Source: Halostagnicola sp. A-GB9-2 (GTDB lineage: Archaea > Halobacteriota > Halobacteria > Halobacteriales > Natrialbaceae). Taken from it: DNA of 64,000 bases. Where the stretch lies: NCBI RefSeq assembly GCF_030068615.1, contig NZ_JASJOC010000006.1:124001-188000 (forward strand), written 5' to 3'. The translations under genes were made by a program, and so were the position numbers. The stretch's first letter is position 1, and the number at the start of each line of letters is the position of its first letter. This document shows, in pieces, positions 27,139 through 36,146 of the stretch. Under the pieces are notes generated by a model, which had not been told where the DNA came from, ran no database searches, and worked only from the letters and a program-made list of their open reading frames with translations.

Positions 27139-28110
27139 ATGACCGAGGATCAAGAGGCCGAGCTCGATGAGCAGGCCGATGACGTCGACGAAGAAACTGA
27201 AGAAGAGACCGTCGAGGGGCTCCAGAACGGAGACTTCGTCGAAATCGCCTACACAGCACGCACCGTCGAGGAAGGACAGCTAGTCGACACGACCGACGCT
27301 GAGGTTGCCGAGGAAGAGGGTGTCGACGAGGAGGACCGCGAGTTCGAGCCGCGAACGATCGTCCTCGGTGAAGGCCACATTTTCGACGGTGTCGAAGAAG
27401 AGATCATTGGCGGGGAAGCCGGTGACGAAGGCACTGTCACGATCTCCGCCGAGGAGGCATTCGGCGAGTACGACCCTGACGACGTCCAGACCGTCAGCGC
27501 CGACAAAATCGAGGAGGACGACCGCTATCCCGGCGCACACGTCCACATCGACGGCGAGCACGGCTACATTAGTACCATCATCGGCGGCCGCGCCCGCGTC
27601 GACTTCAACCACCCGCTGGCCGGCGAGGATGTCGAGTACGAGTACGAAATCCTCGAGGAGGTCGACGACCGCGAACAGCAGGCTCAGGGCCTCATCGAGA
27701 TGTACCTCGACCAGAAGCTCGAACTCTGGATCGAGACGGACGAAGTCGAAGAGGAAGTCCCCGTCGAGCCCGACGAGGACGAGGACGACGAAGACCCAGA
27801 GCCTGAGTTCGAGACCGAGACGGTCGAGAAGGAAACGCTCTACGTCGAGGCGACGCCACAGCTGACGATGAACCAGCAGTGGATGTTCTCGAAACAGCAG
27901 ATCGCACAGGACGTCATGAGCAAGATCGGCGTCGACCGCGTCATCGTTCAGGAAACCATCGACGGCATGGGCGGCATGGGCATGCCCGGTATGATGGGCG
28001 GTGGCATGGGCGGTATGGGCGGCGGCGACATCGAGGACGCACTCGAGGACGCCGACGTCGATGCGGACGAGATCGTCGACGAACTCGAAGGCGCAGTCGA
28101 CGAAGAGTAG
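27139..28110 (+). CDS. FKBP-type (SlyD-like) peptidyl-prolyl isomerase with Gly/Met-rich tail
   Basis: 323 aa. FKBP core NGDFVEIAYTARTVEEGQLVDTT, the FEPRTIVLGEGHIFDGVEEEIIGG loop, the IF (chaperone insert) region SADKIEEDDRYPGAHVHID, and DFNHPLAGEDVEYEYEI as in SlyD/archaeal long FKBPs. After it come an acidic linker, a C-terminal domain (QLTMNQQWMFSKQQIAQDV) and a GGM-rich stretch at about residues 275-297, then an acidic end. Proline isomerase and holdase activity expected in the cytoplasm. ATG 27139. Confidence 0.88.
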   Translation: MTEDQEAELDEQADDVDEETEEETVEGLQNGDFVEIAYTARTVEEGQLVDTTDAEVAEEEGVDEEDREFEPRTIVLGEGHIFDGVEEEIIGGEAGDEGTVTISAEEAFGEYDPDDVQTVSADKIEEDDRYPGAHVHIDGEHGYISTIIGGRARVDFNHPLAGEDVEYEYEILEEVDDREQQAQGLIEMYLDQKLELWIETDEVEEEVPVEPDEDEDDEDPEPEFETETVEKETLYVEATPQLTMNQQWMFSKQQIAQDVMSKIGVDRVIVQETIDGMGGMGMPGMMGGGMGGMGGGDIEDALEDADVDADEIVDELEGAVDEE

Positions 28111-28335
28111 CTCGCACCGCTCGAGTGTCTTTTGCCGTTTTATTAACTGCTGAGAACACTTTCTTTCGGACGCGATCAGGGACAGGCGTGACCGGAACCT
28201 GATGCTCGCCGCCGCGAGAACATCCGCCTTTATCCGTCGAAACCGGGCTGTTCTCATAGGGTCGGTGTACGTCATTTCCGGCCAGTCGCCACCCTGCTCT
28301 GGCGACAAACCGGTACACAGGGATAATCGACCCTA

Positions 28336-29616
28336 TCAGGCGATATCCCGACTCGTATCGATCCCGACGCCATCAGTGAACTCGAGTTTGATCGCTTCGG
28401 TCGGTTGGCCGCCACACCGCAGTTTCGGTATCGACAGGTGATTCTCGAGTTCGGCCCCGGAGCAGTCGGTTCGGAGATCGAAAACGGCGTCGGCGCAGTG
28501 TTCCGTTCGCGTACGATTATCGGGTTCGTTCTGCCCCTTCAGACAGTGTAAGAACGCGAGGCTATTGGTCTCGCACATGTGCTCGTCGAGTCGGTTGAGA
28601 AATTCGACGTAGGGGGCGGTCTCGGAGTACTCGAGCAGATCCATCGAATCGATGACGACGTTCGATTCGTCCGGAAACGCTTCGATCAGCTGAGTGACTT
28701 CCTCGAGGCTGTCGCCGTCACTGACCGATCGGACGGTCGGTCTGCCGACGTCTGCCCGTGTCGACTCGATCGTCCGCAACACGCCGTCGACAGAGCGCTC
28801 CGTCGTCAGAAACAGCGTCCGGCGCGCCGAAGTGAGTTCGTACAACAGTAGCTCGGATTGACTCGCCGCATCGGCTCTGTAGGCGACGACAGAGCCCGTT
28901 GGTAACCCGCCGCCGAGCGCTCGATCGAGCGCATCGATGCCGGTCTCGAGTCGCCGATCCGGAGGACTATCGACGGGCATCGTACTGGATAGATATCCCT
29001 GCGATGCTAACGCCGAAGCGAGTCCATCGAACGCAGTACACGCTGAAGCCGTCTCGAGTGGCTGTTCGACGTCGGGAATCGTGGCGAGGATTGGGGCATC
29101 GATCCGATCGTCATACCGCGTCGGCACCGTGTCACATTTCGTAAGCACCGTTCCGACGACGGTCGCATCGAGACGACGAGCGATATCGATCGTTTTGGCC
29201 GCGGCGGTGAGGCTCTCGTCGGTCGTGGTCGTAACGACGACGACTGCATCGGCGACCGAAAGCGGGTCGGCGAGATCCGATCGCGTGCCCGAGGGACAGT
29301 CCAGTACGATGTCGGCCGTCTCGGTGCTGAGCGTCCGGAGTTGAGTTTGCATCGCCTCTCCCGCTTTCGGGGCGGGAAGGACGGCTACGCCCGAGTGATC
29401 AGGAACCTGTTGTGCGAAATCTGTGGCGGTACCGTCCGCACCGACCCGATCGACGGTCGGCTCGCGATCGACATGAGCGGCAACGTGGAGGTTTGGGAGG
29501 TGACGATCGGCATCCACGGCGATGGTCGGGTTTCCGGCACGGCCAATCGCCTGTGCGAGTCCAAGCGCTGTCGTCGTCTTTCCGCAGCCGCCTTTCGCCC
29601 CTGCAATTGCGATCAT
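28336..29616 (-). CDS. MinD/ParA-type ATPase fused to a KaiC/RecA-like domain lacking Walker A
   Basis: 426 aa. N-terminal half is a MinD-type ATPase: IAGAKGGCGKTTTALGLAQ (deviant Walker A, signature Lys present), VLDCPSGTRSDLADPL, and VVVTTTTDESLTAAAKT. C-terminal half (from about residue 215) follows a KaiC/RadA-like core: GIDALDRALGGGLPTGSVVAY and VVIDSMDLLEYSE (Walker B-like), but no GKT/GKS where Walker A should be. Start ATG 29616 is unambiguous. It is divergent from pyrB. Function unknown; I infer a spatial-organisation or signalling ATPase with a pseudo-ATPase partner domain. Confidence 0.8.
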   Translation of the reverse strand: MIAIAGAKGGCGKTTTALGLAQAIGRAGNPTIAVDADRHLPNLHVAAHVDREPTVDRVGADGTATDFAQQVPDHSGVAVLPAPKAGEAMQTQLRTLSTETADIVLDCPSGTRSDLADPLSVADAVVVVTTTTDESLTAAAKTIDIARRLDATVVGTVLTKCDTVPTRYDDRIDAPILATIPDVEQPLETASACTAFDGLASALASQGYLSSTMPVDSPPDRRLETGIDALDRALGGGLPTGSVVAYRADAASQSELLLYELTSARRTLFLTTERSVDGVLRTIESTRADVGRPTVRSVSDGDSLEEVTQLIEAFPDESNVVIDSMDLLEYSETAPYVEFLNRLDEHMCETNSLAFLHCLKGQNEPDNRTRTEHCADAVFDLRTDCSGAELENHLSIPKLRCGGQPTEAIKLEFTDGVGIDTSRDIA

Positions 29617-29714
29617 AGCCGGGTTGGTCCCGTTTTCCTACTTGAACTTACGGGGTGAATCGGCGACCGGAGAACGGAGGGATTCAAGGTGAACGCAACT
29701 GCGTACACGAACGG

Positions 29715-30632
29715 ATGCGATACGATCACCTCATCACGAGCAAACAACTTTCGCGCGCTGCTATCGAGACCGTCCTCGATCACGCAGCCGAGATCGACGA
29801 CGATCAGTCGGCCTTCGCCGACAAACACGCGGGTCGGCTTCTCGGCTTGCTCTTTTTCGAACCGAGTACGCGGACGAAGCTGAGCTTCGAGACCGCGATG
29901 AAACGTCTCGGCGGGGACGTTATCGACCTCGGTTCGGTCGAATCCTCGAGCGTGACGAAAGGTGAAAGCCTCGCAGATACGATCCGAGTAATCGAGGGGT
30001 ACGCCGATGCGCTCGTCTTGCGCCACCCAAAACAGGGATCGGCGACGATGGCGAGCGAGTTCGTCGACGTGCCGCTGGTAAACGCCGGCGATGGCGCAGG
30101 TCACCATCCGACACAGACGATGCTCGACCTGTACACGATTCGGGAGAACGCGGGGTTGGACGATCTGACGATCGGCATCATGGGCGACCTGAAGTACGGT
30201 CGAACGGTTCATTCACTCGCGTACGCGCTCTCGAAGTTCGACGCCCGACAACACTTTATCAGTCCGGACAGTCTCGCGCTCCCACGAGAGGTCGTCTACG
30301 ACCTCCACCAGGAGGGGGCGTCGATTCGTGAACACGACGGACTCGAGGAGATCCTGCCGTCGCTGGACGTCCTGTACGTGACTCGAATTCAGCGCGAACG
30401 CTTCCCGGACGAGGACGAGTATCAGAAGGTCGCGGGCGAGTACCAGATCGGCCCCGACTCGCTGGCGGCTGCGGCCGACGATCTGACCGTCATGCATCCG
30501 TTGCCGCGAGTAGACGAGATCGCGCCCGAAATCGATGAGACCGACCACGCGGCGTACTTCGAGCAGGCACACAACGGTGTCCCCGTTCGAATGGCTCTGC
30601 TCGATCTACTTCTGGGTGAGACAGATGAGTAA
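29715..30632 (+). CDS. pyrB: Aspartate carbamoyltransferase, catalytic subunit
   Basis: 305 aa. Carbamoyl-phosphate site [20 protein letters not shown], the 80s loop [33 protein letters not shown], and [15 protein letters not shown], as in PyrB. First committed step of pyrimidine synthesis. The ATG at 29715 starts [14 protein letters not shown]; upstream residues in frame are not conserved. Overlaps pyrI by 8 nt, so subunits are made together. Confidence 0.96.
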   Translation: MRYDHLITSKQLSRAAIETVLDHAAEIDDDQSAFADKHAGRLLGLLFFEPSTRTKLSFETAMKRLGGDVIDLGSVESSSVTKGESLADTIRVIEGYADALVLRHPKQGSATMASEFVDVPLVNAGDGAGHHPTQTMLDLYTIRENAGLDDLTIGIMGDLKYGRTVHSLAYALSKFDARQHFISPDSLALPREVVYDLHQEGASIREHDGLEEILPSLDVLYVTRIQRERFPDEDEYQKVAGEYQIGPDSLAAAADDLTVMHPLPRVDEIAPEIDETDHAAYFEQAHNGVPVRMALLDLLLGETDE

Positions 30633-31131
30633 CGACAACCACGATGAGGAGGCCGGCCGCAACGAAACCCACGATCACGACCACGAACTCCGAGTCAGCA
30701 AGATCCACAACGGAACCGTTATTGATCACGTCCGGAGCGGGCAGGCATTGAACGTCCTTGCAGTCCTGGGTATCGACGGAAGCGAGGGCGAAGAGATTTC
30801 GATCGGGATGAACGTTCCCTCCGATCGATTCGCCAGAAAGGATATCATCAAAGTCGAGGATCGCGAACTGAGTCAGGACGAAGTCGACGTCCTCACGCTC
30901 ATTGCACCGGACGCGACGATCAACATCGTCCGGGAGTACGAAGTCGTCGAGAAATCTCGCGTCGACCGCCCCGACTCGGTCGAGGGCGTTCTCTCATGTT
31001 CGAACTCCGGTTGTATCACGACCGGCGACGAGCCGGTTACCTCGAAGTTCGACGTGCTCGACGATGCCGTCCGGTGTTCGTACTGCGAGACGATCTTCCG
31101 CGAAAACATCCCGGCGTTGATCGATACCTGA
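30625..31131 (+). CDS. pyrI: Aspartate carbamoyltransferase, regulatory subunit
   Basis: 168 aa. Allosteric nucleotide-binding domain ([35 protein letters not shown]) and C-terminal zinc domain with four cysteines, CSNSGC and CSYC, that holds the catalytic trimers. An N-terminal Asp/His-rich extension of about 22 residues ([19 protein letters not shown]) precedes the family start and is unusual. Begins inside the pyrB stop region. Confidence 0.95.
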   Translation: MSNDNHDEEAGRNETHDHDHELRVSKIHNGTVIDHVRSGQALNVLAVLGIDGSEGEEISIGMNVPSDRFARKDIIKVEDRELSQDEVDVLTLIAPDATINIVREYEVVEKSRVDRPDSVEGVLSCSNSGCITTGDEPVTSKFDVLDDAVRCSYCETIFRENIPALIDT

Positions 31132-31246
31132 ACTTCGCGTTGAGTGATATCGACACTCGAGGGCGACAAAACCGATTCGCTGATCGATCAAAGCCCGTGA
31201 ACTAACAGAAATCATAAGTACGTTGTGGCCGTAGCTGGTACTGAGT

Positions 31247-31378
31247 ATGTCGCGCACACTCAAAATCCTGGTCGCCCTGTTCGCAATCGCCGTCCTCTGG
31301 AAGGTCGTCTCTGGTGGTGGCTCTTCGGAGGTCGAATACGATTTCGAACCGGCTGAGCAGGCCGAGCAGACGGAATAA
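31247..31378 (+). CDS. Small single-span membrane protein (43 aa)
   Basis: ATG at 31247, stop TAA at 31376-31378. MSRTLKILVALFAIAVLWKVV is one hydrophobic helix with a basic start, followed by a short Gly/Ser turn and an acidic tail (SEVEYDFEPAEQAEQTE). Charge layout predicts N-in or C-in insertion. It is too short for usual gene finders, but the hydrophobic-acidic pattern and third-position GC bias look like real haloarchaeal coding. Not recognised. Confidence 0.6.
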   Translation: MSRTLKILVALFAIAVLWKVVSGGGSSEVEYDFEPAEQAEQTE

Positions 31379-31512
31379 TTTCCTGAAACCAACCGAACGG
31401 ACCGAACGAACACTGGAACGGGAATCGCTCGAGCCAAAGTTCGCCGGACGATTTCCCAACCAGCAAACGAGAAACCCAAACCGCTTACCCGTGCGGCGTC
31501 GTACGAACGACT

Positions 31513-32346
31513 ATGTATGGCGTCGTCACGCGGAACGAAGACGAACTTGAGTGGCCGGAGTTCGACCGCGCCTTCTACGAAGTCAAAGACGTGACCGGTA
31601 GGTCTGCAGAACCCGTCCCGAACGCGGTGAATATGGTCTCCTGTTTCGGTGATAATGCGGCTGCCGACGCGGAGCCGTCACTCGTTCCGGTTGATAAGGA
31701 GGGCAACGCCGCTACTCGAGACCAACCGTACTTCGATTGGGCCTACATCTGCCCGACCCGAGAGGAGTATCGCGAGGGCCTCTTCGACATCATCGACGAC
31801 TGCGTCGCGGCTAACGAAGACGTTCGACTCGACGATATCGGTTTTCCGCGGGAAGAGTACTGTCACTGTGATACCTGTCAGGAGGGCTTCGAAGCCAGCG
31901 AGTACGACGACTGCCTCGAATGGCGTGCAAGCGTCATCACGGAGTTCGTCGCCGAGGCTGTCGAGCGAATCCCCGGTCGAGTCTATATGACGCTGTATCC
32001 GGACCCGTATCCCGGCCACCTCTACGAACGCGCGGGAATCGATCTCGAGGCACTCGAGGCTCACATCGACGAGTTCGTCGTTCCGTTGTACGACATGGCC
32101 TACTCGACGACCTATTGGCTCGAGACGATCGCGAAGGGATTCGAGAGCGCGCTCGAGACTCCGTTCAGCATCGAATTGTACGCGATAAACATCGAAATCG
32201 ACGATCTGATCCACGCCGCGGAGGTTGCAGATGCCTACAGCGAGTCGGTTCTCTTCGGCTACGAGGCGAGCAATGGTCGAGCAACGTTACGACGAATGCA
32301 GGCAGATCAGCGGGAGGGAGTGTCACACGGAAACCCGGGTGCCTAA
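31513..32346 (+). CDS. Conserved haloarchaeal protein, putative TIM-barrel (glycoside-hydrolase-like)
   Basis: 277 aa, soluble, no signal peptide. Contains DWAYICPTREEYREGLFDII, DIGFPREEYCHCDTCQEGF with a CHCxxC motif, RVYMTLYPDPYPGHLYERAG and FVVPLYDMAY, an alternating strand/helix pattern with acidic residues at strand ends like glycosidase barrels. The CHC-C motif may hold a metal or simply a structural loop. I cannot name a family. Alone between the small membrane gene and Nudix. Start at ATG 31513. Confidence 0.7.
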   Translation: MYGVVTRNEDELEWPEFDRAFYEVKDVTGRSAEPVPNAVNMVSCFGDNAAADAEPSLVPVDKEGNAATRDQPYFDWAYICPTREEYREGLFDIIDDCVAANEDVRLDDIGFPREEYCHCDTCQEGFEASEYDDCLEWRASVITEFVAEAVERIPGRVYMTLYPDPYPGHLYERAGIDLEALEAHIDEFVVPLYDMAYSTTYWLETIAKGFESALETPFSIELYAINIEIDDLIHAAEVADAYSESVLFGYEASNGRATLRRMQADQREGVSHGNPGA

Positions 32347-32432
32347 CGTACCGTCTCTGCTGTGAGTGAATCGTGACCGATTCGACGGCACGGTCGTTCA
32401 CTTTCCCGAGTCTCGCCGTTCGTTCTGCCGGT

Positions 32433-32990
32433 CTACTCGAATCGCTGGGCTCGCCAGGTACGCAACTCCGCTCTATCGCGGGTATCTTCGGGCAACGTGT
32501 CGAACCATTTCGCGGCCGAAATCTCGTCGTCAGGATCCGAAATATCCGGTGTGGTGGTCTCCGCACGCGCCGCAAACACCGGTAAAACACCCCACGTTCG
32601 GTAGCCGTTCGTCTCGAGTTCGATACGCGTAATCATCGCGAGACCGTCGTAACACGCATCGACGCCCGCTTCTTCCGCCAGTTCCCGACGTGCGGTTTCG
32701 AGAAACGATTCGCCGGGATCGATGCCACCACCGGGAAGCACCCAGAGATCGACGGCGTCGTGGCGGACTAACAGTAACTCTCCGGACGGGCGATAGACGA
32801 TCGTGTGAACGCCGTACGGCGCGCCAGTTTGCCGGATCCGGTCGACGAGCGTGCGGAACCGCTGGCGAGAGACCGATTCAGTTCGCTCTTGCTCGAGAAA
32901 CGATTCGTACCGTCGCTCGAGTCCAAGGCCCGCCTCTTCGGCACAGCGGGTCGCCTCTTCGGCTCGGAGCGTTAGCTCGTCGACTACCAT
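32433..32990 (-). CDS. Nudix hydrolase
   Basis: 185 aa. The Nudix box GGIDPGESFLETARRELAEEAGV (about residues 86-108) fits Gx5Ex7REUxEExGU completely. The N-terminal ~55 residues form a helical extension (VDELTLRAEEATRCAEEAGLG) common in haloarchaeal Nudix proteins. Cleaves X-linked nucleoside diphosphates; the substrate is not decidable. ATG 32990. Confidence 0.9.
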   Translation of the reverse strand: MVVDELTLRAEEATRCAEEAGLGLERRYESFLEQERTESVSRQRFRTLVDRIRQTGAPYGVHTIVYRPSGELLLVRHDAVDLWVLPGGGIDPGESFLETARRELAEEAGVDACYDGLAMITRIELETNGYRTWGVLPVFAARAETTTPDISDPDDEISAAKWFDTLPEDTRDRAELRTWRAQRFE

Positions 32991-33209
32991 TGAACTCTCG
33001 GTAACCGATCACGGACCGACGAGCCAATACATGTGGAGGGAGTGACCATAGAGAAACATATCCACCCTCGAGGAATAACGCTTCGGTCAGCGAAATTCTC
33101 GAACCGGTTCGGTTCCGAACGGTTCGTAGGCCGTTGGTCACAGGACCATTGTCAGCGGATACGAAACCGGTTATACGGTCGTCTACGAACGAAGGGTGGG
33201 AGTTCCGTC

Positions 33210-33415
33210 GTTCACCCGTCCGTGAACCGCCTCGGGGTCAAGTGGTTCGAGACGCCGTCGGCGTCTCGTCATCAAGCGAACGCTTCGCGTTCGCGGACAT
33301 CGCAAATTCTGGCGGGACGAAGTCCCGCTGACCTCGCGGGATCAGAGATCCCACTTCGCCTCGATTCGCTCAGTCACGGAAATCGAAAATTTCCGTACGA
33401 CCCCGAGACACTCGG
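33210..33415. repeat. Array of seven short palindromes (hairpin cluster)
   Basis: Successive perfect or near-perfect hairpins: GTTCAC/GTGAAC (33210-33227), CGAGACGCC-GTC-GGCGTCTCG (33248-33268), GCGAACGC-TTC-GCGTTCGC (33276-33294), GCGGGAC-GAA-GTCCCGC (33312-33328), GGGATC-AGA-GATCCC (33338-33352), ACGGAAAT/ATTTCCGT (33376-33396), CCGAG-ACA-CTCGG (33403-33415). Most have 3-nt loops and stems of different sequence; linkers include GCGGACATCGC and TGACCTCGC. The surrounding gene-free space (32991-33555) shows no gene I can support. Confidence 0.7.
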
Positions 33416-33555
33416 CCTGTTCTCTCTGTAGAACACTCATGATTGCCGAAATTTGTCCATGCGTCCATCACAAAAGCGATAGTTACGAAACGCGATCGCT
33501 TCCGGTCTAAAAGCGCCCTCAAGCGTGTTAATAGGTGCTGAAATACCTAGACGGA

Positions 33556-34161
33556 CTATATCGTGTCGTCATCGTCGTCGTCGTCCATGAGTCCGCCATC
33601 GTCGTCGTTGTCGTCGTCCATAAGTCCGCCATCGTCGTCGTTGTCGTCGTCCATAAGTCCGCCATCGTCGTCGTTATCGTCCATCAACCCGTCATCGTCA
33701 TCATCGTCCATGAGTCCGCCATCGTCGTCGCTGTCGTCCATCAGCCCGTCATCATCGGATCCCATCCCGTCATCGTCACCCATCAATCCGTCGTCGTCGT
33801 CCATGATGCCGTCATCGTCCTCTCGCATCGACTCGCCACCTACTCCCGTCTCATCGCCAATATCCGACCCCGTCGCGGATCCGGCACCTGCGCCGGCACC
33901 CGCACCTGTACCGGTGTCTCCGAGATCACCCTCGAGTCTGATCTCGTCGCCGGAAACGCTGGCGACCGCCGCCTCCTGAAGTGGGAACGTGTCGTCGCCC
34001 GTCCCCTGCCAGCCGAGTTTCGCTTTTATCGTGTCCGTAATCCCTGGATCTGGTTTGACGTGTGCGGTACCGTGCTCGATATCTGCAACGATTCCGACCT
34101 CGTCACCGTTTTCGTTGACGACGCTCTTTCCGATGTCGTCATCGTTAAATTGTGCACACAT
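33556..34161 (-). CDS. PRC-barrel-like protein with long Asp-rich repeat tail
   Basis: 201 aa from the ATG at 34161 (MCAQFNDDDIGKSVVNENGDEVG). Residues 1-85 look like a PRC-barrel fold (VGIVADIEHGTAHVKPDPG, DEIRLEGDLGD). Then an Ala/Gly repeat (TGTGAGAGAGAGSATG) and about 90 residues of DDDGGLMDDD-type repeats ending in DDDDTI. The tail is too acidic to fold and may act as a sticky or calcium-like buffer segment. An in-frame extension to 34215 is possible. Neighbours: the hairpin array upstream on the map and the HTH_10 regulator. Confidence 0.72.
   Translation of the reverse strand: MCAQFNDDDIGKSVVNENGDEVGIVADIEHGTAHVKPDPGITDTIKAKLGWQGTGDDTFPLQEAAVASVSGDEIRLEGDLGDTGTGAGAGAGAGSATGSDIGDETGVGGESMREDDDGIMDDDDGLMGDDDGMGSDDDGLMDDSDDDGGLMDDDDDDGLMDDNDDDGGLMDDDNDDDGGLMDDDNDDDGGLMDDDDDDDTI
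33577..33675. repeat. Tandem 33-bp coding repeat (three units, then decay)
   Basis: Units at 33577-33609, 33610-33642 and 33643-33675 are nearly identical (one base differs in the first) and encode the 11-residue unit DDDNDDDGGLM on the minus strand. Weaker copies continue to about 33830. The near identity suggests recent slippage expansion. Confidence 0.8.
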
Positions 34162-34313
34162 TGCATCAAGAACTACCACGAACTGCATTATGTCGGTGCT
34201 GCTTGCGAGTGACACCCGTCGGGAGGACGGAGAAGTATACTGATGTTACTGCCACTTGCTATATGTGTTCTTCTCATCCTCTCTGAAACGGGCGAGCCCC
34301 CCCCGCGACCAGT

Positions 34314-34982
34314 TCAGTTTGTCGGAACGGATTTCGATGGCGTCCGACTGTCGGCGTTCTCGAGTTCAGCTGTCACGAGGGCCTGATACGCCCGTCGAAG
34401 CCGTTCCGAAAGAGCCTGATGGGAGACGCCCAGTTCGTCGGACAGCTCTTGCATCGATATTTCGCGGGGAATCTCGAAATAGCCGTGATCGATCGCGGCG
34501 AGGAGCGTTTCGTACTGCTGGTTTGTCATCCCGTATCGGGAATGCATCTCCGTCGTTGGATCGTACAAGCGAACGATCTCCGGCGTGATATCCACCGAGC
34601 GGAACCGATCGTAGAGCGTGCGTAGCGCTTCGCGTTCGACGACCCGCACCCTGAGCTGCCAGGAACCATTCGTCGCCGATGCAGAAAGGACGGTACCGTC
34701 TGTCGACTGGACGATTTCGAAAATATCGACGATATCTTGATCGAAGTCGATGTCGAACAACCATCGCCCGTCTCCGCTGCCGACTCGCTGATAGCTTCGG
34801 ACAGTTGACGCGTCGTCTAGTGCGGATTCGAGCACCGGTAAATCTGTTCCTGAGAGCCACAACGTTCTGTTTCTCGAGGAAATAACTTGTTCCATTTCAC
34901 AGGAAAGCGTCGGAACTGTGTCCGAGACATCGCCGAGACTGGTTTCGTCGATAGGGAGTTTGATATCTACGATCGAGGTCAT
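34314..34982 (-). CDS. HTH_10 (Bat-type) transcriptional regulator
   Basis: 222 aa. C-terminal HTH_10 domain: YGMTNQQYETLLAAIDHGYFEIPREISMQELSDELGVSHQALSERLRRAYQALV, split here across residues ~150-205, the bacterio-opsin-activator-type DNA-binding module. The N-terminal ~140 residues form a sensor-like domain (TLWLSGTDLPVLESALDD, RVRVVEREALRTLYDRF). Haloarchaeal family with many paralogues; target genes unknown. It is divergent from the S49 peptidase operon, a possible target by position. Confidence 0.87.
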   Translation of the reverse strand: MTSIVDIKLPIDETSLGDVSDTVPTLSCEMEQVISSRNRTLWLSGTDLPVLESALDDASTVRSYQRVGSGDGRWLFDIDFDQDIVDIFEIVQSTDGTVLSASATNGSWQLRVRVVEREALRTLYDRFRSVDITPEIVRLYDPTTEMHSRYGMTNQQYETLLAAIDHGYFEIPREISMQELSDELGVSHQALSERLRRAYQALVTAELENADSRTPSKSVPTN

Positions 34983-35207
34983 GGACTCAGTTACAGGTAG
35001 GGAGCAATAACGGCAGTTCCAAACATATTAGCCCTGTTTAGTCTGACAGTCTCGTCTCCCGACCGGGCGCTGTGTTACTCCCGGTCGAATTAGCCATGAA
35101 ATAACGGGAACGCGGATCCGAGGTCGTTTTTCTCACAGAAGTGGCAGACTCGTTCGCATTTTCTGAGACTGAAACTCCTCTTATCGTGTTATGTATTATA
35201 TGTGAGA

Positions 35208-36146
35208 ATGTCCGATCACATGACGTTATGGCCATTCAATAGGCTTTCGCGAGGACAGCAAGTTGCGGTGGTAGCGTTGCTTGCAATCGCAGCTGGTGCG
35301 CTTGCAGCGCCGCAGGTGTACGCCCTCGGCAGTGGTGGAGACGGGACAGTCAAAGTTGTCGAAATAAACGGCATTATCGACTCGAGCGAATCTCAGGAGT
35401 TCGAAGACGAACTTCGAGACGCGCGTCACAACGACTCCGTCGAAGCGGTCGTTCTCGAGATCGACAGTGGCGGCGGCCAACCGGCCTCGAGCGAACGAAT
35501 GTACACGGCGGTCGAACGAACCGCCGAAGAGATGCCGGTAACGGCGGCGGTTGACTCGGTAGGTGCATCTGGTGCGTACTACGCGATGGCACCCGCCGAC
35601 GAAATCTACGTTGCGCCATCCTCGTCCGTCGGCAGTGTTGGCGTGACCGGCCCGGCACCGATGCCGACCGGCCCGAGCGAGGGACAGAGTGCGCCAGACA
35701 AGGGATCCTCCCATCCGGACGATGATCGAGCTGATACGGAGATGATCAAACAGACGTTCGTCGACAGTGTCATGGAACAACGCGGCGACGAAATCGAACT
35801 CGATCGCGAAGAGGTCGCACATGCACGGACCTACTTCGGTGTCGAAGCAGTCGACAACGGGTACGCCGACGAGATAGGTACGCTCGACGATGCAATCCAC
35901 AGCGCCGCTGAGGCGGCCGGAGTGGACTCCTACGATATCGAGATGAATCGTAGCGATGCCGGTCCCTTCGACGGACTGGTTATCGAAACGACGGACGACG
36001 GTGAACCAGTGATACAGGCTACCGGCGAGACGGAGATCAATCCGTATCAACCGCAACTGATTGCTCCGGAGGTCTGGCACGAGCAGGTCGGCGGTGAACC
36101 GGCCGATTCAGTAGTTGCCGCCGATCACGGAGGTGAACAGCCATGA
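35208..36146 (+). CDS. S49 (SppA-like) serine peptidase, membrane-anchored
   Basis: 312 aa. N-terminal hydrophobic helix (QQVAVVALLAIAAGALAAPQV) with a basic lead. ClpP-like core: VKVVEINGIIDSSES, VVLEIDSGGGQPASSERMY, the nucleophile in DSVGASGAYYAMAPADEIYV, SVGSVGVTGPAP. A Lys in APDKGSS sits where SppA has its catalytic Lys, so a Ser/Lys dyad is expected. The C-terminal 60 residues are extra. ATG 35208 chosen; GTG 35202 and ATG 35220 are alternatives. TATA-like TATTATATG lies at 35193-35201. Ends by 4-nt overlap with the next gene. Confidence 0.83.
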   Translation: MSDHMTLWPFNRLSRGQQVAVVALLAIAAGALAAPQVYALGSGGDGTVKVVEINGIIDSSESQEFEDELRDARHNDSVEAVVLEIDSGGGQPASSERMYTAVERTAEEMPVTAAVDSVGASGAYYAMAPADEIYVAPSSSVGSVGVTGPAPMPTGPSEGQSAPDKGSSHPDDDRADTEMIKQTFVDSVMEQRGDEIELDREEVAHARTYFGVEAVDNGYADEIGTLDDAIHSAAEAAGVDSYDIEMNRSDAGPFDGLVIETTDDGEPVIQATGETEINPYQPQLIAPEVWHEQVGGEPADSVVAADHGGEQP

